A DNA stretch of 64,000 nt. Origin: CBDFMG01 sp965221205 [NCBI: bacterium]. Its GTDB lineage: Bacteria > SM23-31. Under the pieces are notes generated by a model. That model saw only the letters and a program-made list of their open reading frames with translations, was not told where the DNA came from and searched no databases. Position 1 is the first letter of the stretch, and each line of letters opens with the position of its first letter. Made by a program: the position numbers and the translations under genes. Below, piece by piece: positions 30,623 to 41,042 of the stretch. The stretch is from positions 2,666,001 to 2,730,000 of the forward strand of contig OZ244870.1 of NCBI GenBank assembly GCA_965221205.1, given 5' to 3'.

Positions 30623-31402
30623 CTAAGGGGATTTAAATTCTCTAAGAAGGTAATCATTGAGCTTGTCGTAATCCATATCTGAAACTAGTTTGCCGTTTTT
30701 TGCTACCGATATCTTCCCGGTTTCCTCAGATACAATAATGACTAAAGCATCAGATTCTTCCGTTATTCCAATGCCAGCTCTGTGCCGTGTACCATACTTC
30801 TTATCAAGATGAGGATTTTGCGAAAGAGGAAGCAGACATTTTGCAGCCTCGACTCTGTTCTGGTTTATGATAACTGCGCCGTCATGTAACAATGATCGAG
30901 GTGAAAAAAGGGAAACCAGAAGCGCATCACTGACATGCGCCTGGATCTGTACACCAGACTCCACAATTCCTTTGAGTCCTGTATCTCTGATTAGGACAAT
31001 TAGAGCACCATACCGACGTTGGGAGCATTCTTTTGCTGTACGGGCAATTGTTTGTAACAGCGGTGTCTGCTCAAGATTAACGAAAGCTCTGACAAGTTTA
31101 CTCTGGCCGATGACAGTCAAAAGCCTGCGGAGTTCAGGCTGGAATAGAATAACAAACGCAATAACCCACACTGTCTGAATATTCTGAATAATCCATGACA
31201 TACCGCTCATACTGAGCCCCTGAATAATAAAAGAGGCTATGAGAATCACAACAAGTCCTGCGATCATTTGACTTCCGCGAGTACCGCTCATGATCTGATA
31301 CAATTTATAAAAAATAAAAGAAACAAGCAGAATATCGAGTGCATCAATAATAGATATACTCAGGAAGAATATCTTGAATAGTTCAAATCTCAGAAACTCC
31401 AT
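30623..31402 (-). CDS. cdaA: Diadenylate cyclase CdaA
   Basis: Makes c-di-AMP from two ATP. Three N-terminal membrane helices (residues about 15-95, IDALDILLVSFIFYKLY, MIAGLVVILIASFIIQGL, WVIAFVILFQPELRRLL) precede the DAC domain, which has the two catalytic motifs DGA (LLHDGAVII) and RHR (GTRHRAGIG). Length 259 is normal. It lies between folP and uvrC. The CdaR regulator often paired with CdaA is not seen here. Presence of c-di-AMP signalling is inferred. Confidence 0.95.
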   Translation of the reverse strand: MEFLRFELFKIFFLSISIIDALDILLVSFIFYKLYQIMSGTRGSQMIAGLVVILIASFIIQGLSMSGMSWIIQNIQTVWVIAFVILFQPELRRLLTVIGQSKLVRAFVNLEQTPLLQTIARTAKECSQRRYGALIVLIRDTGLKGIVESGVQIQAHVSDALLVSLFSPRSLLHDGAVIINQNRVEAAKCLLPLSQNPHLDKKYGTRHRAGIGITEESDALVIIVSEETGKISVAKNGKLVSDMDYDKLNDYLLREFKSP

Positions 31403-31416
31403 AATTGATCCTCATC

Positions 31417-32292
31417 TTACTCGGTTACATCAAGGGGTTGTTCTGCTAAAATTGCATCTGTTACCGAAGATACACGCTGCATTTCGGATACATCATGGAC
31501 TCTAACCATATGCGCTCCATGGGCGATAGAAAGCGCTACTGCTGCTGCAGTCCCCTCAAGTCTTTCATTAACAGGCAGGTCTAACAATTTTCCAATAAAT
31601 GATTTACGAGACGGACCAACAAGGATCGGTCTGTCTAGCTTTGCAAAGACTTGAAGATTGTTTAGAATGGTCAAATTATGTTCTACCGTCTTACCGAATC
31701 CAATTCCCGGATCCAACATAATACAATCACTACTTATTCCGGCTTTCACAAGCGAAGTCATACGTTCTTTAAAATAGGTCAGAATATCCTCTATGACATC
31801 TTGATACACAGGATTTGATTGCATGTCTTTTGGAGTTCCTGCTATATGCATTACTATCACAGGAACTTTGTTTTCTGCTGCAAAAACCGGCATACCCTTA
31901 TCGTTTTGCAATCCGCTAATGTCATTAATTATATCTGCTCCCGAATTAATCGCTTCACGTGCAACAGCGGCCTTATAGGTATCGACCGAAATCCAGACAT
32001 CTGTTTTTTTGCGAAGTGCTTTAATGACCGGTACTACCCGGCTCATTTCTTCTTCCACAGATACAGGATCGGCTCCGGGCCGTGTCGATTCACCGCCTAT
32101 GTCGATGACAGATACCCCATGCTTAACCATTTCAAGGCATTTTCGCAAAGATTTTATTGTTGTGTTATACACACCGCCATCGGAAAATGAATCCGGAGTG
32201 CAATTTATCACTCCCATTATATGGGTTTGTTTACCAAGGTCAAGTGTTTTTGAACCGCTCTTGAGCCTGTATGTTTTTCTTACATACTGCAA
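31417..32292 (-). CDS. folP: Dihydropteroate synthase
   Basis: Condenses pABA with the pterin pyrophosphate in folate synthesis; 291 residues, TIM barrel. Signature 1 is IMGVINCTPDSFSDGG, signature 2 is VSVIDIGGESTRPGADPV; NDISGL, DPGIGFGKT, GPSRKSFIG and VRVHDVSE follow. The start is a TTG at 32292; the first in-frame ATG lies inside signature 1 and is too late. It follows a terminator that separates it from ftsH and precedes cdaA. Confidence 0.95.
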   Translation of the reverse strand: MQYVRKTYRLKSGSKTLDLGKQTHIMGVINCTPDSFSDGGVYNTTIKSLRKCLEMVKHGVSVIDIGGESTRPGADPVSVEEEMSRVVPVIKALRKKTDVWISVDTYKAAVAREAINSGADIINDISGLQNDKGMPVFAAENKVPVIVMHIAGTPKDMQSNPVYQDVIEDILTYFKERMTSLVKAGISSDCIMLDPGIGFGKTVEHNLTILNNLQVFAKLDRPILVGPSRKSFIGKLLDLPVNERLEGTAAAVALSIAHGAHMVRVHDVSEMQRVSSVTDAILAEQPLDVTE

Positions 32293-32320
32293 TTATCAAT
32301 TACTTCCGTCATATTTAATT

Positions 32321-32352
32321 ATAAAAATGCCGGCCCTGATTCCGAGCCGGCA
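32321..32352 (-). terminator. Rho-independent terminator after ftsH
   Basis: On the minus strand, stem TGCCGGC/GCCGGCA (7 bp, GC-rich) with an 11-base loop is followed by TTTTTAT. It lies between the ftsH stop and the folP start, and would end the tilS-ftsH transcript. This leaves folP needing its own promoter in the short gap or partial read-through. Confidence 0.85.
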
Positions 32353-32422
32353 TACTCAATGATTTGAAGATTCCAATTATGGACTATCTCAGTCACTATA
32401 TCTATCAACTTTTATACAGCGA

Positions 32423-34537
32423 TCAACTTGATTCCACAGATTGTTTGGGACCCGAATCGGATGTTTTATTTTTTTTAGTATATGTCCGACGGTCTTTTTT
32501 ATGTGCCGCAGATTTGAAATCATCATCCTTGTCTTTCGCCGGAGTTTGTCTTTTCCCCAACCTAGATTTAGGTTTAATGGATTCCCCATTTACCACCGCT
32601 TTGATCTGAATACTATCAAGGATTTCATGTTTCAACAATTCATCTGCCAATTTATGTAAAACATCGATGTTCTTTTTTAGCAGCTTTTCTGCATTAACTT
32701 CTGCCATGGTTACGATAGTTTTAATCTCTTCATCTATAATTTGTGCTGTTTGATCACTAAAATTTTGCTGCGTACCAAAATCACGCCCAAGGAACACTTC
32801 TTCGTCTTTTTTGCCAAAGGTCAACGGTCCAAGTTTCTCACTCATACCCCATTCACATACCATTTTCCTTGAAAGAGCAGTTGCTTGCTCAATATCATTA
32901 CCGGCTCCTGTTGTGAGAGTGTTGAATACAATCCGTTCCGCTGCCCGCCCACCCATCATTTTGATCAGCAATGCCTCACAATAACTCTTTGAATAGGTAT
33001 GTCGCTCATCAATCGGCAGCGACGTGGTGACACCAAGCGCTCTTCCTCGTGGAATTATCGTCACTTTGTGTATCGGATCGCTTCCCGGAGTGTAGATTGC
33101 CGTAAGCACGTGGCCTGCTTCATGATATGCAGTACTTTTTTTCTCTTCTTCACTGATCAGGAGCGTTTTTCTTTCTGCGCCCATCATAATTTTATCTTTT
33201 GCCTGCTCGAAATCCTCCATCGTTATTCTTTTTTTGTTATTCCGCGCAGCAAGAAGTGCAGCTTCATTCACAATATTAGCAAGATCGGCACCAGAGAGTC
33301 CCGGTGTCCCTTTGGCAAGAATATTCAGTTTAACTTTTGAATCCAAAGGTGTTTTCTTTGTGTGAACTTTTAATATTCCCTCTCTTCCAAGAAGATCCGG
33401 TCTGTCAACAACAATTTGCCTGTCAAACCGACCCGGCCTCATCAACGCCGTATCGAGTACATCAGGCCTGTTTGTTGCCGCGATGAGAATGACACCATCA
33501 TTATCTTCGAACCCGTCCATCTCCACTAAAAGCTGATTCAGTGTCTGTTCCCGTTCATCATGACCGCCTCCCAATCCGGCACCACGGGTGCGTCCCACTG
33601 CATCAATTTCATCAATAAAAACGATGCACGGTGCGTTCTTTTTACCCTGTTCGAACAGATCACGTACTCGTGACGCACCGACACCGACAAACATTTCAAC
33701 AAAGTCTGCACCACTTATGCTGAAAAAAGGAACTCCCGCTTCTCCTGCTACTGCCCGTGCGAGCAAGGTTTTGCCTGTTCCCGGAGGACCAACAAGTAGT
33801 GCTCCTTTCGGTATTTTCCCGCCAAGTTTCTGGAATCTTTCTGGTAATTTGAGAAATTCGATTATCTCTTGCAATTCAACTTTCGCTTCGTCGGCACCTG
33901 CAACATCTTCAAAAGTAATTTTCGGTTTATTCTCAATCAATAGTTTAGCTTTACTTTTGCCAAATGAGAAAATACCACGTGCTCCCCCCGATTGCATTCT
34001 CCTGAAAAAATATACCCAAATAAGAATAATTATAATCCAAGGCAAGGTCTGCATCATTATCGTTGACCACTCAATCTCCTTCTGGCCAAATGTATACCGA
34101 ACATTGTTTTCTCTCCACTCATCTTCCATTGCAGGATAGAAAGGCGGAAGAATCACTTTGAAATTCTTAATCATCACTGAGGTCCCGTTATCCAATACAA
34201 AAGGTTCTTCATTGAATAATTCCCCATGAAACTCCCGTTCGACTATCTCTGCCGATTCAATTTTTCCATTTTCAAGGTACTCTCTATAAGGATCATATTT
34301 AATTTCCTGTTCACCCTCCAATTGAAGTGAATCCATAAGCTGGTAGAAAAACAACATCCCAACTATGAACAGGAGCCACACAACCGCTGTCCGACCTCCT
34401 CGCTGCCACTGAGTGTCAGAATTCTTACCTGAATTCCGTCGTCCTTTACGGCCGTTTTGTTTTTCTTTAAACTTTATCGATCCCTTACGCGGATCTCGTT
34501 TATCTTGATTATTTCTATTTGTTTTCTTATCAGACAT
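32423..34537 (-). CDS. ftsH: ATP-dependent zinc metalloprotease FtsH
   Basis: Membrane-bound AAA+ protease for quality control of membrane and regulatory proteins; 704 residues. A lysine/arginine-rich N-terminus leads to TM1 (about 50-70), a periplasmic domain, and TM2 (about 165-182, [15 protein letters not shown]). The AAA domain has Walker A GPPGTGKT, Walker [14 protein letters not shown] and [24 protein letters not shown]. The zinc site is HEAGH with its downstream Asp. The C-terminal 70 residues are charged and low-complexity. tilS lies immediately upstream, as in many bacteria. Confidence 0.98.
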   Translation of the reverse strand: MSDKKTNRNNQDKRDPRKGSIKFKEKQNGRKGRRNSGKNSDTQWQRGGRTAVVWLLFIVGMLFFYQLMDSLQLEGEQEIKYDPYREYLENGKIESAEIVEREFHGELFNEEPFVLDNGTSVMIKNFKVILPPFYPAMEDEWRENNVRYTFGQKEIEWSTIMMQTLPWIIIILIWVYFFRRMQSGGARGIFSFGKSKAKLLIENKPKITFEDVAGADEAKVELQEIIEFLKLPERFQKLGGKIPKGALLVGPPGTGKTLLARAVAGEAGVPFFSISGADFVEMFVGVGASRVRDLFEQGKKNAPCIVFIDEIDAVGRTRGAGLGGGHDEREQTLNQLLVEMDGFEDNDGVILIAATNRPDVLDTALMRPGRFDRQIVVDRPDLLGREGILKVHTKKTPLDSKVKLNILAKGTPGLSGADLANIVNEAALLAARNNKKRITMEDFEQAKDKIMMGAERKTLLISEEEKKSTAYHEAGHVLTAIYTPGSDPIHKVTIIPRGRALGVTTSLPIDERHTYSKSYCEALLIKMMGGRAAERIVFNTLTTGAGNDIEQATALSRKMVCEWGMSEKLGPLTFGKKDEEVFLGRDFGTQQNFSDQTAQIIDEEIKTIVTMAEVNAEKLLKKNIDVLHKLADELLKHEILDSIQIKAVVNGESIKPKSRLGKRQTPAKDKDDDFKSAAHKKDRRTYTKKNKTSDSGPKQSVESS

Positions 34538-34577
34538 ATAAAATCATTTTCCTTCTACGACGACGTCACTGGTTCGA

Positions 34578-35990
34578 CTATGAAACATAAAGGTGAAGTC
34601 CAATTATATCTTCTGTTTTTGAAGTAATTTTTACTCTATCATCTATCCTCAATCCACAGACCCAAATTATTTTTTCACAGTCTGCTAAAACTGGATATTT
34701 GTTTTTTAAATGTAACGGAATTTTTAAATCTACAAAAAAATCACTGAGCTTTTTTGTGCCATCCATCCCCAGAGGACAGAACGCATCGCCGGCCTGCCAG
34801 GTTCTCAATCGTAACGGCTCATTAATCTTATGACGATCAACGAGCTCATTCCATTCACTTTTTTCATTCCGTATTGTTGAATAGTCAATACCTTTACATG
34901 ATACATCAATAATTTCAGATTGAAAAACATGGCCTTCCCATGGAAGTTCGTACCTCATTCCGTATTCAATGGGAAAATCAAACGAAGTTCTTGATAAATA
35001 ACCTAGCACAAGTGAAGTTTTACTTATAGTCAAAATAATCTCATTATTCAGATTGAGACTATTTTTGCCCCTTGTATCATATATAAATTCAACAACAGTT
35101 TTAGCATGTTTTTCATTAATTGATTCATTGTAAAAACCTAGCCTGTCAAAGCATTCCTGTATAATAAGCTGTTGTATCAAAGAAAAGTAATTTTTGAAAG
35201 AAGCAATATCAAGAATAATTTTGTCTTTTTTCTCAGAAACCAATACAGCAGCATACGATTCCCGCTTTAGTACATTCGCCAACGCTGCTGCCTGCTGAAA
35301 TTTTTGACCATGTTTTTCGAGGACGAGATCTATATTATAGGGAAGTTGTTCTCGTAAATACGGCAGAATATTCAACCGGATTTTATTTCTCAGATAATCC
35401 TCTTTATTGTTTGAAGAATCGGCAAAATAGTCTATTCTGTTATTTTGCACATACATTTCCAAATCATACCGGGTTGCCCATAACAAAGGCCGTATATATT
35501 TGTCACGTTTTTTGGGTATTCCCCGCAAACTGGCAATGCTCCCTCCTTGAAAAAATCGCATCAGAACTGTCTCGGTCTGATCGTCACCATGATGAGCTGT
35601 AGCTATTTTTGATACATCGTGATGTTCTGCTGATTTCTCAAAGAACATGTAGCGCAATTTTCTCGCTGCTTCCTGAATAGATATTTTATACTCTTTTGCA
35701 CAATGTAGCACATCCCCCGTTCCGGTCTCAAGCTGCAATCCATATGAGTCGCATACTTCTTGAACGAATGTTGCCTCCTGCTTCGATTCATCACCTCTTA
35801 AATCGTGGTTAAAATAGCCAACAATAAGTGATAGACGCATAGATTCCATTATTGTGTTGAGTACATGAAGCAATACTGAGGAATCCAGTCCGCCGGAATA
35901 GGCAACTAACACCTTATCATTTTCGAATAGCAGTCCATGGTTGCTCACATAATTAAGGAATCTATTCTTCAATACGTTTCTTGTGCTCAT
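34578..35990 (-). CDS. tilS: tRNA(Ile)-lysidine synthetase
   Basis: Modifies the wobble C of tRNA-Ile(CAU) to lysidine using ATP; 470 residues. The PP-loop SGGLDSS is near residue 30, followed by YFNHDLRGDES, then IATAHHGDDQTETVLMRF, RPLL and YADSSN-like (YFADSSNNKEDYLRN) motifs. The C-terminal tRNA-binding domain has RTWQAGDAFCPLGMDGTKKLSDFF. ATG at 35990, with a TTG at 35999 as alternative. Lies 40 bases upstream of ftsH. Confidence 0.95.
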   Translation of the reverse strand: MSTRNVLKNRFLNYVSNHGLLFENDKVLVAYSGGLDSSVLLHVLNTIMESMRLSLIVGYFNHDLRGDESKQEATFVQEVCDSYGLQLETGTGDVLHCAKEYKISIQEAARKLRYMFFEKSAEHHDVSKIATAHHGDDQTETVLMRFFQGGSIASLRGIPKKRDKYIRPLLWATRYDLEMYVQNNRIDYFADSSNNKEDYLRNKIRLNILPYLREQLPYNIDLVLEKHGQKFQQAAALANVLKRESYAAVLVSEKKDKIILDIASFKNYFSLIQQLIIQECFDRLGFYNESINEKHAKTVVEFIYDTRGKNSLNLNNEIILTISKTSLVLGYLSRTSFDFPIEYGMRYELPWEGHVFQSEIIDVSCKGIDYSTIRNEKSEWNELVDRHKINEPLRLRTWQAGDAFCPLGMDGTKKLSDFFVDLKIPLHLKNKYPVLADCEKIIWVCGLRIDDRVKITSKTEDIIGLHLYVS

Positions 35991-36090
35991 TATATGCAAG
36001 ACACTGTAATTTACTTAATAAAATATACGAAATTTCATAGTCAAATCAAACAAGAGCTTTATAAGCCCGTTGTACTATCTATTATTTTTT

Positions 36091-36300
36091 TTATTGCCTG
36101 CATTGCACATGGTCCGGGGTCGTACCACAGCATACCCCAATAATTGAAACGCCGCGATTAATAAATTCTTCTACTCTTTGTGAAAAATATTCAGGTGTTT
36201 CCAGGTACTCTGCCATTCCATCTCTGAGTTCAGGCTGTCCCGCATCCCGCATATAGGTTGGATAATGATGGGGAGAGATGCCTGCTTTTAAAATTCTCAT
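36091..36300 (-). pseudogene. Homocysteine S-methyltransferase C-terminal relic
   Basis: A 69-codon remnant. The text PELRDGMAEYLETPEYFSQRVEEFINRGVSIIGVCCGTTPDHV matches the C-terminal part of homocysteine methyltransferase domains (MetH N-terminal or MmuM), including the zinc-binding Cys-Cys pair of the GGCCGTTP motif, with one Gly changed to Val. The roughly 250 residues that should precede it are absent, and the end is cut short. It is a gene relic with no activity of its own. Confidence 0.75.
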
Positions 36301-36738
36301 GCAATTTCAAGCAATGTATCAATTCTCAAAATTAAAAAGACACCTTTGCAGTTACAAGAGACCCGTTTAAAGATAAATTAACCGGATTTTAAAGGGAAAA
36401 GTTTACGTAAGGTATGCTGCCGTTTTTTAAAATTCAATACATTAAACGATGTGATCAGCAGCTAACGAAATATAATCTTTGTAATTTGGGATAATGGAAT
36501 AATCAGGTATGTGGTTAAGTGCTTCCATAAAAAAAATAATTGAGATTCGTGTGCTTGTGTAAAAGCTGATTTTGTAATAAATAACAGTAGTGAAGCGACT
36601 CTTTACTATATTTTCAAATGGAAAGTCATATATGAAAACCAGGAAAAATTTGGTTCATAATGTATTGTTTCACAAGAATGTAAGTAATCTTATACGGTGG
36701 ATCTGAATAAGTATACTTATAATAAAATTCGTTAATAG
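36301..36738 (+). other. AT-rich intergenic stretch, no gene seen
   Basis: I see no supported reading frame or RNA gene here. The missing upstream part of the methyltransferase relic, which should lie here, is not recognisable in any frame. The stretch is AT-rich and looks like decayed DNA. Confidence 0.5.
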
Positions 36739-37176
36739 TTATTTTTTCATAAATGCGTCCAGGCTCAAACCATCCTTCTCATGCGGAACCATGAGTATAA
36801 ATACAATAAGGACGAGGAGGCAGAAAATGAGGCCTGAGAGGCCTGATATGTCAAAGAACGGCTCCTTAAGGAGATGGCCGTATGTCACTGTAACGAGGAT
36901 TAATCCAAGAACAGAAAGGCATTCCTTCACTCTGAATCCGAGACACATGAGTCCTCCCGCAATTAATTCCAAAAAAGGGAACATAAATCCAAGAATCCAC
37001 AAAACCCAGACAGGAATCCAAGTATCCTGATAATCCTCAACAAAAACCTCACGGGCAAATTCGACCGCACCTGTATCAAACACTTTGTGAAACCCTTCCA
37101 TCATGAACGCTAATCCGAGTATCCACCGCACAAAAAACAGGGCCAGCGCAATCCTTTCGAAATTCAATTTCCTCAT
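36739..37176 (-). CDS. DoxX-family-like membrane protein
   Basis: Small integral membrane protein of 145 residues with four predicted helices. The first is ALALFFVRWILGLAFMMEGFHKVFD, a typical DoxX/DoxD-like start with a conserved Arg and a Gly-x-x-Lys after helix 1; FPFLELIAGGLMCLGF and SGLIFCLLVLIVFILMV follow. The start at 37176 has an AGGAG ribosome site; a longer reading to 37215 has none. Function unknown. It is the only apparently intact gene in the 36-38.9 kb decayed region. Confidence 0.78.
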   Translation of the reverse strand: MRKLNFERIALALFFVRWILGLAFMMEGFHKVFDTGAVEFAREVFVEDYQDTWIPVWVLWILGFMFPFLELIAGGLMCLGFRVKECLSVLGLILVTVTYGHLLKEPFFDISGLSGLIFCLLVLIVFILMVPHEKDGLSLDAFMKK

Positions 37177-38180
37177 ATTTACACTCCTGTTTTGAAATAA
37201 CGGAAGTATCCCCAATCAATCCTTTAAAAGAGGATAAATTGGGTTTATGTTGATATTTTATGTACGTTGTTAGAACAAATCGGACACTTTGAGTTCAATA
37301 GTAAGATATGGAATTTGATTTTACAAGTACTATCTACTCCCAATCATGTAATCCAGCATCACAAATCACTAAACATTCCTAAACACCCTGTTTATGTTTT
37401 TTAAAGGCTAAAATGTTAGGCCGTTTAGAGTACAATTTTGTCTGATTTTCTTAAATTCTGCCTTGAAAATTGTCATATTCTTGGATGATTGCTGTTTTGT
37501 AATAAAATAAATTTCTAATGTGTGAGATGTTAGCCTCAAAAAATGGTTGCCCACACCCCCATTTCTACCTGTATCTCTTCCTGGAATTACATGTATTCTA
37601 ATGAGATGTGTATTAAAATTATACATTATATTGCGGTTCAGAAGCTAATCAAACTACTACATATTGTGTGTTTAAACAATATGTTAACTGTTATTTCCCA
37701 TGGTTTATTACTATTATTACTTATACAAGTAATTGTTTTTTATAAAAGTTACGTTCAATAAAATTGGTTTGTTAACGTGTAAACAGATAGAGAGAGATAT
37801 ATTCATATATATGTATTTATAATGTAAACAAATGTGTAAATAATGGTTAACATTTATAATGAGACGATTAGTGGTTTTATTGATAAATGACGAATGGGGG
37901 TGATCTTGGATTGTGGTTTTTTAATGTAAATCTGTCCAATATAGTCTGACAATATGAAGTTTTAACTTTTTTTACACACTGTTTTATCATAACTGATCTT
38001 CGTACTGTTAGTGTGCTATCGACATGAATAGACACAGTGGAAGATGGAATTATACTGATGTGAAAATAGCAAAAGCTGTATGGTTAAATGTATCCTGAAG
38101 GCGTATATAGGTGAGTGGCGGGTCATTTCTTATTAAACAGGTGTCGTTGGTACTGTAGTAATATGTCTACCTCCATCTTA
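37177..38180 (+). other. Non-coding AT-rich region upstream of the DoxX-like gene
   Basis: About 1 kb with no supported gene. Reading frames of 60-75 codons occur, but they lack ribosome sites and look random. It holds repeat copy A (37420-37494) and many short A/T runs, for example around 37780-37850. Composition is the most AT-rich of the window. Confidence 0.5.
37420..37494 (-). repeat. 75-bp dispersed repeat, copy A
   Basis: Ungapped match, 7560 bases away, to 44980-45054 in the same orientation; over the best 54 bases (37441-37494) 43 are identical. Read on the minus strand both copies contain an ATG followed by codons for a similar short peptide (M-T-I-F-K-A-E here, M-S-I-F-K-V-E in copy B), with conservative or silent changes. 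Each copy lies about 180-245 bases upstream of a minus-strand gene (DoxX-like here, M14 peptidase for B). Nature unknown. Confidence 0.6.
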
Positions 38181-38276
38181 TTAAGCAGGTATGCAAGGAG
38201 ATCGTAAACTGTTCAACAGATCATACCGGTCCGCAATCCTGTCGAACATACACCAGATTTTTGCTCGCGCCGGCGT
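38181..38276 (-). pseudogene. menG/ubiE methyltransferase 5' relic
   Basis: A short minus-strand reading of about 31 codons contains MFDRIADRYDLLNSL, the strongly conserved N-terminal block of UbiE/MenG C-methyltransferases (quinone synthesis), and then stops at 38181. The codon where the start should be is ACG (38274-38276), with AAGGAG about 8 bases before it, as if an ATG had mutated. The remaining 200 residues are missing. It is a dead 5' end, 640 bases from korA. Confidence 0.6.
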
Positions 38277-38445
38277 ATTTCTCTCTCCTTTCACCGTTTC
38301 CGCTATATTGTGCTTATTTGAACCCAAGTGCATGAATATCCACGATATAAATATCCACGAATAGAAGTTAAGTAATGAGGAAACGATGCATAGCTGCGGT
38401 AGAGGGTGAAATTTGAGGCTTTCAATGTATAAAATTAAATAATAA

Positions 38446-38478
38446 TCATCAACAAATTCGAAAATATTTTGTTGATGA
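38446..38478. other. 11-bp perfect inverted repeat
   Basis: TCATCAACAAA and TTTGTTGATGA flank an 11-base A/T-rich spacer. It is perfect and could form a hairpin or bind a dimeric regulator. It lies about 445 bases upstream of korA in a stretch (38277-38921) where I see no gene. No T-run follows, so it is not a simple terminator. Direct repeats of AATATCCACGA and CAATGTACTCA occur nearby (about 38340 and 38525). No function can be assigned. Confidence 0.4.
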
Positions 38479-38921
38479 GAAATGTATGATCCTGCATTAT
38501 ATTACTACAGCGACACTATAACAACAATGTACTCACAATGTACTCACAATTAAAAACTCTTGATTATTAAGCAAAATCTTAGTATTCTCCTTTCAGTTTG
38601 AAATGGGGAATCTTAAATCTTCAAGTGTCGGCCCAATAATTTTTTGAGTACCTGATTCAGCTAAAACTATCCGTTTCTATGTATATCACGATGCCATTCA
38701 AAAAGAGCTGACACTCTCTGATCTTGTTGAGAAGCAGCGGTCCCGATTCGCAGCATTGTGGTTATGTATGACTCGTACATTTTTCACTTTCTACATTCAT
38801 AGAATTTTCCGCAAAGATAACTGTTGTCATGAGAGCGTAACGTAAGCTTTTTCTCTTCCGGCATGTACATCTTTGTTAAAACCATTATATTTGCAGCTTA
38901 TTATTTTCAGGAGTAGTATCA

Positions 38922-40964
38922 ATGGCAAAAAATGACAAAAGCGATGTGGCGGGCAGCCCAGGATTGATTGGTAAGGAAATAACTCTCTGCTTTGGCGGAA
39001 AGGCTGGAGACGGTCTTGACCGGGCCGGCAATCTGGTTGCAAGGAGCGTTAACCGACTCGGCTTGTATGCGTTATCGTATAACAGTTATCAGTCCCTTAT
39101 CCGCGGCGGCCACACGTTTCTCAGAATTCGTATCGCTGAAAAAAAGACTCATTGTATCGGCGACCAGCAAAACTTTCTCATCGCATTGAACCAGGACAGT
39201 ATAGAGCGGCATGCGAAACACATCGGAGAAGGCGGCGCTGTAATCTACAATTCCGATAAGGTGTCATGCGACGAATCTCTGGTTGGCAATAATGTACATC
39301 TCGCTCCGATTCCCGTCAAGAAAATCACAAAAGACATGGGGAAACTTCTGCCGATAATGCAAAATACGGTAGCGGTCGGAGCATTTCTTTACCTGGCAAA
39401 TTTCGAAATTCAAGCTCTTGAAGAAGTTTTAAAAAATATCTTTAAGCACAAAGGGAAAGAAATTGTTGCATTGAATTTAAAGGTGGCACGGGGTGGTTAT
39501 GAATATGCAAAAAACAATTTTGAATCTGCCCGGAACACTGAAAAATGGAAATTATCTCATCAGTCGAAACCGTTCTTTACCGGAAACCATGCATTAGCAC
39601 TTGGGGCTGCTGCAGGCGGGTTGAAATTTTATGCAGCATATCCGATGAGTCCTGCGAGTAATATTCTGCACTGGCTCGTCGCTCATAATGAGGAATGTGG
39701 AATAGTGGTAAAACAGTGCGAAGATGAAATTGCGGTCATAAACATGGCTGTCGGCGCGGGACATGCAGGAGTACGATCGATGTGCGCTACCTCCGGCGGC
39801 GGCTTTGCCTTGATGACTGAAGCAATCGGCCAGGCTGCTATACTTGAAACACCGGTAGTCATCGTCAATGTTATGCGGGGAGGACCATCGACGGGACTTC
39901 CGACAAAAACCGAACAGGGAGACTTAAATCAGGCTTTCGGGGCATCTCAAGGGGATTTTCCCCGGGTTATTGTTGCTCCAAAGAGCTCGACAGATTGCTT
40001 CCACACTGCTGTCGAAGCGCTCAATCTTGCAGAAAAATATCAAATCCCGGTAATTATCCTCTCCGAACTATTGCTCGGTGAGAACTTTGAGACTATTGAA
40101 CCGGATGCATGGTCTCATGATGTACCTATCGACCGCGGAGAATTGATCAGCGAGGTCCCTGAACATTTTGCTGAAAAAGACGGATTCAAGCGGTATGCTT
40201 TTACACCGTCCGGGGTATCTCCGCGACCGGTTATCGGATCTCCGAACATGGTGCACGTTGCCGCAACAGACGACCACGATGAAGATGGTATCCTGATAAG
40301 TGATGTTTTCACCTGTCCGCCAGTGCGGCGAAAAATCATGGAAAAGCGTATGCGAAAAATGGAAACCCTTCTCAAAGATATTCCTGTCCCGGAGATTGAA
40401 GGGCCTGATGACGCGGAGGTAACACTCATCGGATGGGGATCGACATGGGGCGTAATTCACGAGTCCGTACAGCAGCTCAACAAGACAGGGATAACAACAA
40501 ATCATATTCACTTTCGATACATATATCCGTTTCATGAAAAAGAAACTTTGAAGCTCTTGGAAAAATGTAATAAGACAATTAGTGTCGAAGTTAATTATAC
40601 AGGTCAGTTCGCGCGTCATCTCCGTGCCGAAACAGGCTTTACGGTCGACGAAAAAATGTTGGTTTATGATGGAGAACCGATCGAACCGAAAGCGATTACA
40701 GACAGAGTTGCTGATATCTTAAAAGGGAAATCCAATGATAAACGGGTTACCGAAGAAGAAGCTCGTGAAATCGCCTACCATTATATTCGAGTCCATCTTC
40801 GTGACAAAGCCCGTCCGAAAAATATCGTTCAGGTCAATCAGAACGGTTACGGTGAACCAATCTGGGACCTTGAACTTGTCGACAGAAAAACGGGTGATAT
40901 GTACGGGAAATTGGCAATCGGTGTTGAGACAGGTTCTACACACAAATGGGAACCAATATCATGA
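38922..40964 (+). CDS. korA: 2-oxoacid:ferredoxin oxidoreductase, fused gamma-alpha subunit
   Basis: Alpha subunit of a 2-oxoglutarate-type ferredoxin oxidoreductase, 680 residues, with the gamma domain fused at the N-terminus. Residues about 20-190 (CFGGKAGDGLDRAGNLVAR, YQSLIRGGHTFLRIR) form the gamma domain. From about 215 the alpha pyrimidine-binding domain begins (ALALGAAAGGLKFYAAYPMSP), then MCATSGGGFALMTEA and MRGGPSTGLPTKTEQGD. ATG with AGGAG 8 bases upstream. korB follows after 78 bases. Oxidative decarboxylation or CO2-fixing carboxylation of 2-oxoacids with ferredoxin is inferred; the exact acid is not certain. Confidence 0.94.
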   Translation: MAKNDKSDVAGSPGLIGKEITLCFGGKAGDGLDRAGNLVARSVNRLGLYALSYNSYQSLIRGGHTFLRIRIAEKKTHCIGDQQNFLIALNQDSIERHAKHIGEGGAVIYNSDKVSCDESLVGNNVHLAPIPVKKITKDMGKLLPIMQNTVAVGAFLYLANFEIQALEEVLKNIFKHKGKEIVALNLKVARGGYEYAKNNFESARNTEKWKLSHQSKPFFTGNHALALGAAAGGLKFYAAYPMSPASNILHWLVAHNEECGIVVKQCEDEIAVINMAVGAGHAGVRSMCATSGGGFALMTEAIGQAAILETPVVIVNVMRGGPSTGLPTKTEQGDLNQAFGASQGDFPRVIVAPKSSTDCFHTAVEALNLAEKYQIPVIILSELLLGENFETIEPDAWSHDVPIDRGELISEVPEHFAEKDGFKRYAFTPSGVSPRPVIGSPNMVHVAATDDHDEDGILISDVFTCPPVRRKIMEKRMRKMETLLKDIPVPEIEGPDDAEVTLIGWGSTWGVIHESVQQLNKTGITTNHIHFRYIYPFHEKETLKLLEKCNKTISVEVNYTGQFARHLRAETGFTVDEKMLVYDGEPIEPKAITDRVADILKGKSNDKRVTEEEAREIAYHYIRVHLRDKARPKNIVQVNQNGYGEPIWDLELVDRKTGDMYGKLAIGVETGSTHKWEPIS

Positions 40965-41042
40965 CCAATTGCATGACAAGACTGACATGATAGTCAAAGA
41001 TTTATTTATCTTATCTATGATTACTGCTGAAAGGTTTGCATT

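Noticed and set aside
37408-37761. Overlapping 72-codon frames on both strands
   Set aside because: AT-rich chance frames without ribosome sites; the only structure here is the dispersed repeat copy.
38190-38370. Plus-strand frame of about 58 codons
   Set aside because: It overlaps the menG/ubiE relic, whose minus-strand text explains the conservation. No ribosome site or family match on the plus strand.
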